Source of the DNA: VYFG01 sp965248685
GTDB lineage: Bacteria; Pseudomonadota; Gammaproteobacteria; Arenicellales; Poriferihabitantaceae
Assembly (NCBI GenBank): GCA_965248685.1
Contig: CBDFKC010000004.1
Span: forward strand, 372,001 to 436,000
DNA length: 64,000 nt
Direction: 5' to 3'
Shown: in pieces, positions 63,233 to 64,000 of the stretch
Numbering within the stretch: the stretch's first letter is position 1
Layout of the letters: every line of letters starts with the position of its first letter
The notes under the pieces: model-generated
Databases searched by the model: none
What the model saw: only the letters and a program-made list of their open reading frames with translations
Told to the model about the DNA's origin: nothing
Position numbers and translations under genes: made by a program

Positions 63233-64000
63233 TTAGATTAGTATCTTCGAATCTTCAGTTCCAGTTGAGGGCAAAAGGACCAATCTGATTCGGAAGAAAC
63301 TTGAACCGTCGCTGGCGAACTCAAGGGTTAAACTGCCACCCATGGTTTGCATAATCGTCCGACTGATTGGTAATCCGAGTCCCGCGCCCTGGTTTAAATT
63401 GCTGCGCCGACCGCGTTTAAATTTTTCGAAAACGGTCACAGACTCCTCAGCCGCCACGCCACCGCCATTATCGATAATATCGATATTCAGGAACCCTTCG
63501 GTAATATGTGAACTGACGCAAATTTCCGGGGCCTCGGCGTCATTGTATTTAACCGCGTTTGATAACAAATTGATCAACACCTGACGTAGTCGGTCCCCGT
63601 TAGCAGATACTCTGACTTGCTCCCGAGTTGTACGCTGAATGATGGCGATGCCCTTATTTCCGATTACACCAGAAATCGAATCAAGTGCAGATTTAATTAC
63701 TTCATCTGCCGATATTGAATCGAGTTTCAGATCTTTTGGGTTATCCTCGAGCCTACCAATATCCAATATTTCATCTAATAGACGGGTAAGACGCTGGCTT
63801 TCATCATGAATAATTTTTAGAAATCGCCGTTTCTCATCATCAGAAATGTCATCCTCGCTAAGCAGGATATCAGAGAAAGAGCGAATCGATGTCATGGGAG
63901 TTCTGAGTTCATGACTGATTTGACTCATAAACTCATCTTTCTTCGCATCCAGGTTTCTCAGTTGTTCATTGGCTTCACGAAGTTGTGACATGGTAAGCGT
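63233..64000 (-). CDS. Sensor histidine kinase (C-terminal part; runs off the window)
   Basis: The frame stays open through base 64000, so the N-terminal sensor part is missing. The H-box is SQISHELRTPMTSIRSFSDILL, followed by the second dimerisation helix. The HATPase boxes are all present: N-box LRQVLINLLSNAVKYND, G1 IDIIDNGGGVAAEES, F-box FEKFKRGRR and G2 GAGLGLPISRTIMQTMGG. It autophosphorylates on the H-box histidine and signals to a response regulator outside the window. Confidence 0.93.
   Translation of the reverse strand, partial: TLTMSQLREANEQLRNLDAKKDEFMSQISHELRTPMTSIRSFSDILLSEDDISDDEKRRFLKIIHDESQRLTRLLDEILDIGRLEDNPKDLKLDSISADEVIKSALDSISGVIGNKGIAIIQRTTREQVRVSANGDRLRQVLINLLSNAVKYNDAEAPEICVSSHITEGFLNIDIIDNGGGVAAEESVTVFEKFKRGRRSNLNQGAGLGLPISRTIMQTMGGSLTLEFASDGSSFFRIRLVLLPSTGTEDSKILI

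Overview
The window looks like chromosomal DNA from a free-living, probably marine, heterotrophic gammaproteobacterium. Supporting signs are a DUF3461 gene, a split sucA/sucB/lpd locus, cyclopropane fatty acid synthase, choline-sulfatase, a glycine-betaine-type ABC transporter, branched-chain-type ABC uptake genes and a cluster for fucose- and acetamido-sugar-containing surface polysaccharide. The assignment rests on gene content and protein resemblance judged by eye. I saw no rRNA, tRNA or CRISPR array.

Layout. 0-2.9 kb: the end of an ABC uptake operon (livH-M-G-F type). 2.9-6.6 kb: a DMT exporter, an exported Nudix protein, a GNAT acetyltransferase and cfa, with two different short inverted-repeat elements (MITE-like), one at 3.9-4.2 kb and one at 6.6-6.8 kb. 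6.9-10.2 kb: a minus-strand operon betC-GST-MFS. 10.4-15.3 kb: glycosyltransferases, a PHP-like protein, an SDR and a TPR protein, with fourteen copies of a 13-bp tandem repeat between two convergent stop codons. 15.5-19.4 kb: a caspase-like/PEGA/FGE-fold fusion and a Baeyer-Villiger-type monooxygenase. 19.6-28.9 kb: the most unusual region. It holds a fused duplicate of an ectoine-synthase-like cupin, a ureohydrolase, an FrhB-like iron-sulfur flavoprotein, a PuuE-type deacetylase/allantoinase, a DDAH/arginine-deiminase-like enzyme and a ProXVW-type transporter. Together they suggest uptake and breakdown of a cyclic amidine, ureide or guanidino osmolyte.

29-37 kb: DUF3461, then a TPP-dependent acetolactate-synthase-like enzyme divergent from a LysR regulator, then a four-subunit fumarate-reductase-like complex in order B-C-D-A. 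The flavoprotein lacks the histidine that binds FAD covalently in succinate dehydrogenase. A two-subunit class I fumarase/tartrate dehydratase follows. 37-41.7 kb: polysaccharide precursor genes (cysC, a WbpM-like dehydratase, a WecA/WbpL-like transferase, fcl). 41.7-46.4 kb: a visibly AT-richer stretch with a LysR regulator, hemerythrin-like, isochorismatase, pirin, ABM-monooxygenase and RidA-like genes. It has an internally deleted copy of the second inverted-repeat element at its left edge and a tyrosine-recombinase remnant at its right edge, so it is probably an old island.

46.5-58 kb: housekeeping genes, namely moeB-like, coxG-like, the 2-oxoglutarate dehydrogenase complex, a phosphomannomutase, a TPR membrane protein and an SPFH/NfeD pair. 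58-64 kb: DUF1499, a small DMT protein, two glycosyltransferases, a methyltransferase, a protein with a histidine-kinase-like dimerisation segment that lacks the phospho-acceptor histidine, and the C-terminal part of a sensor histidine kinase that runs off the window.
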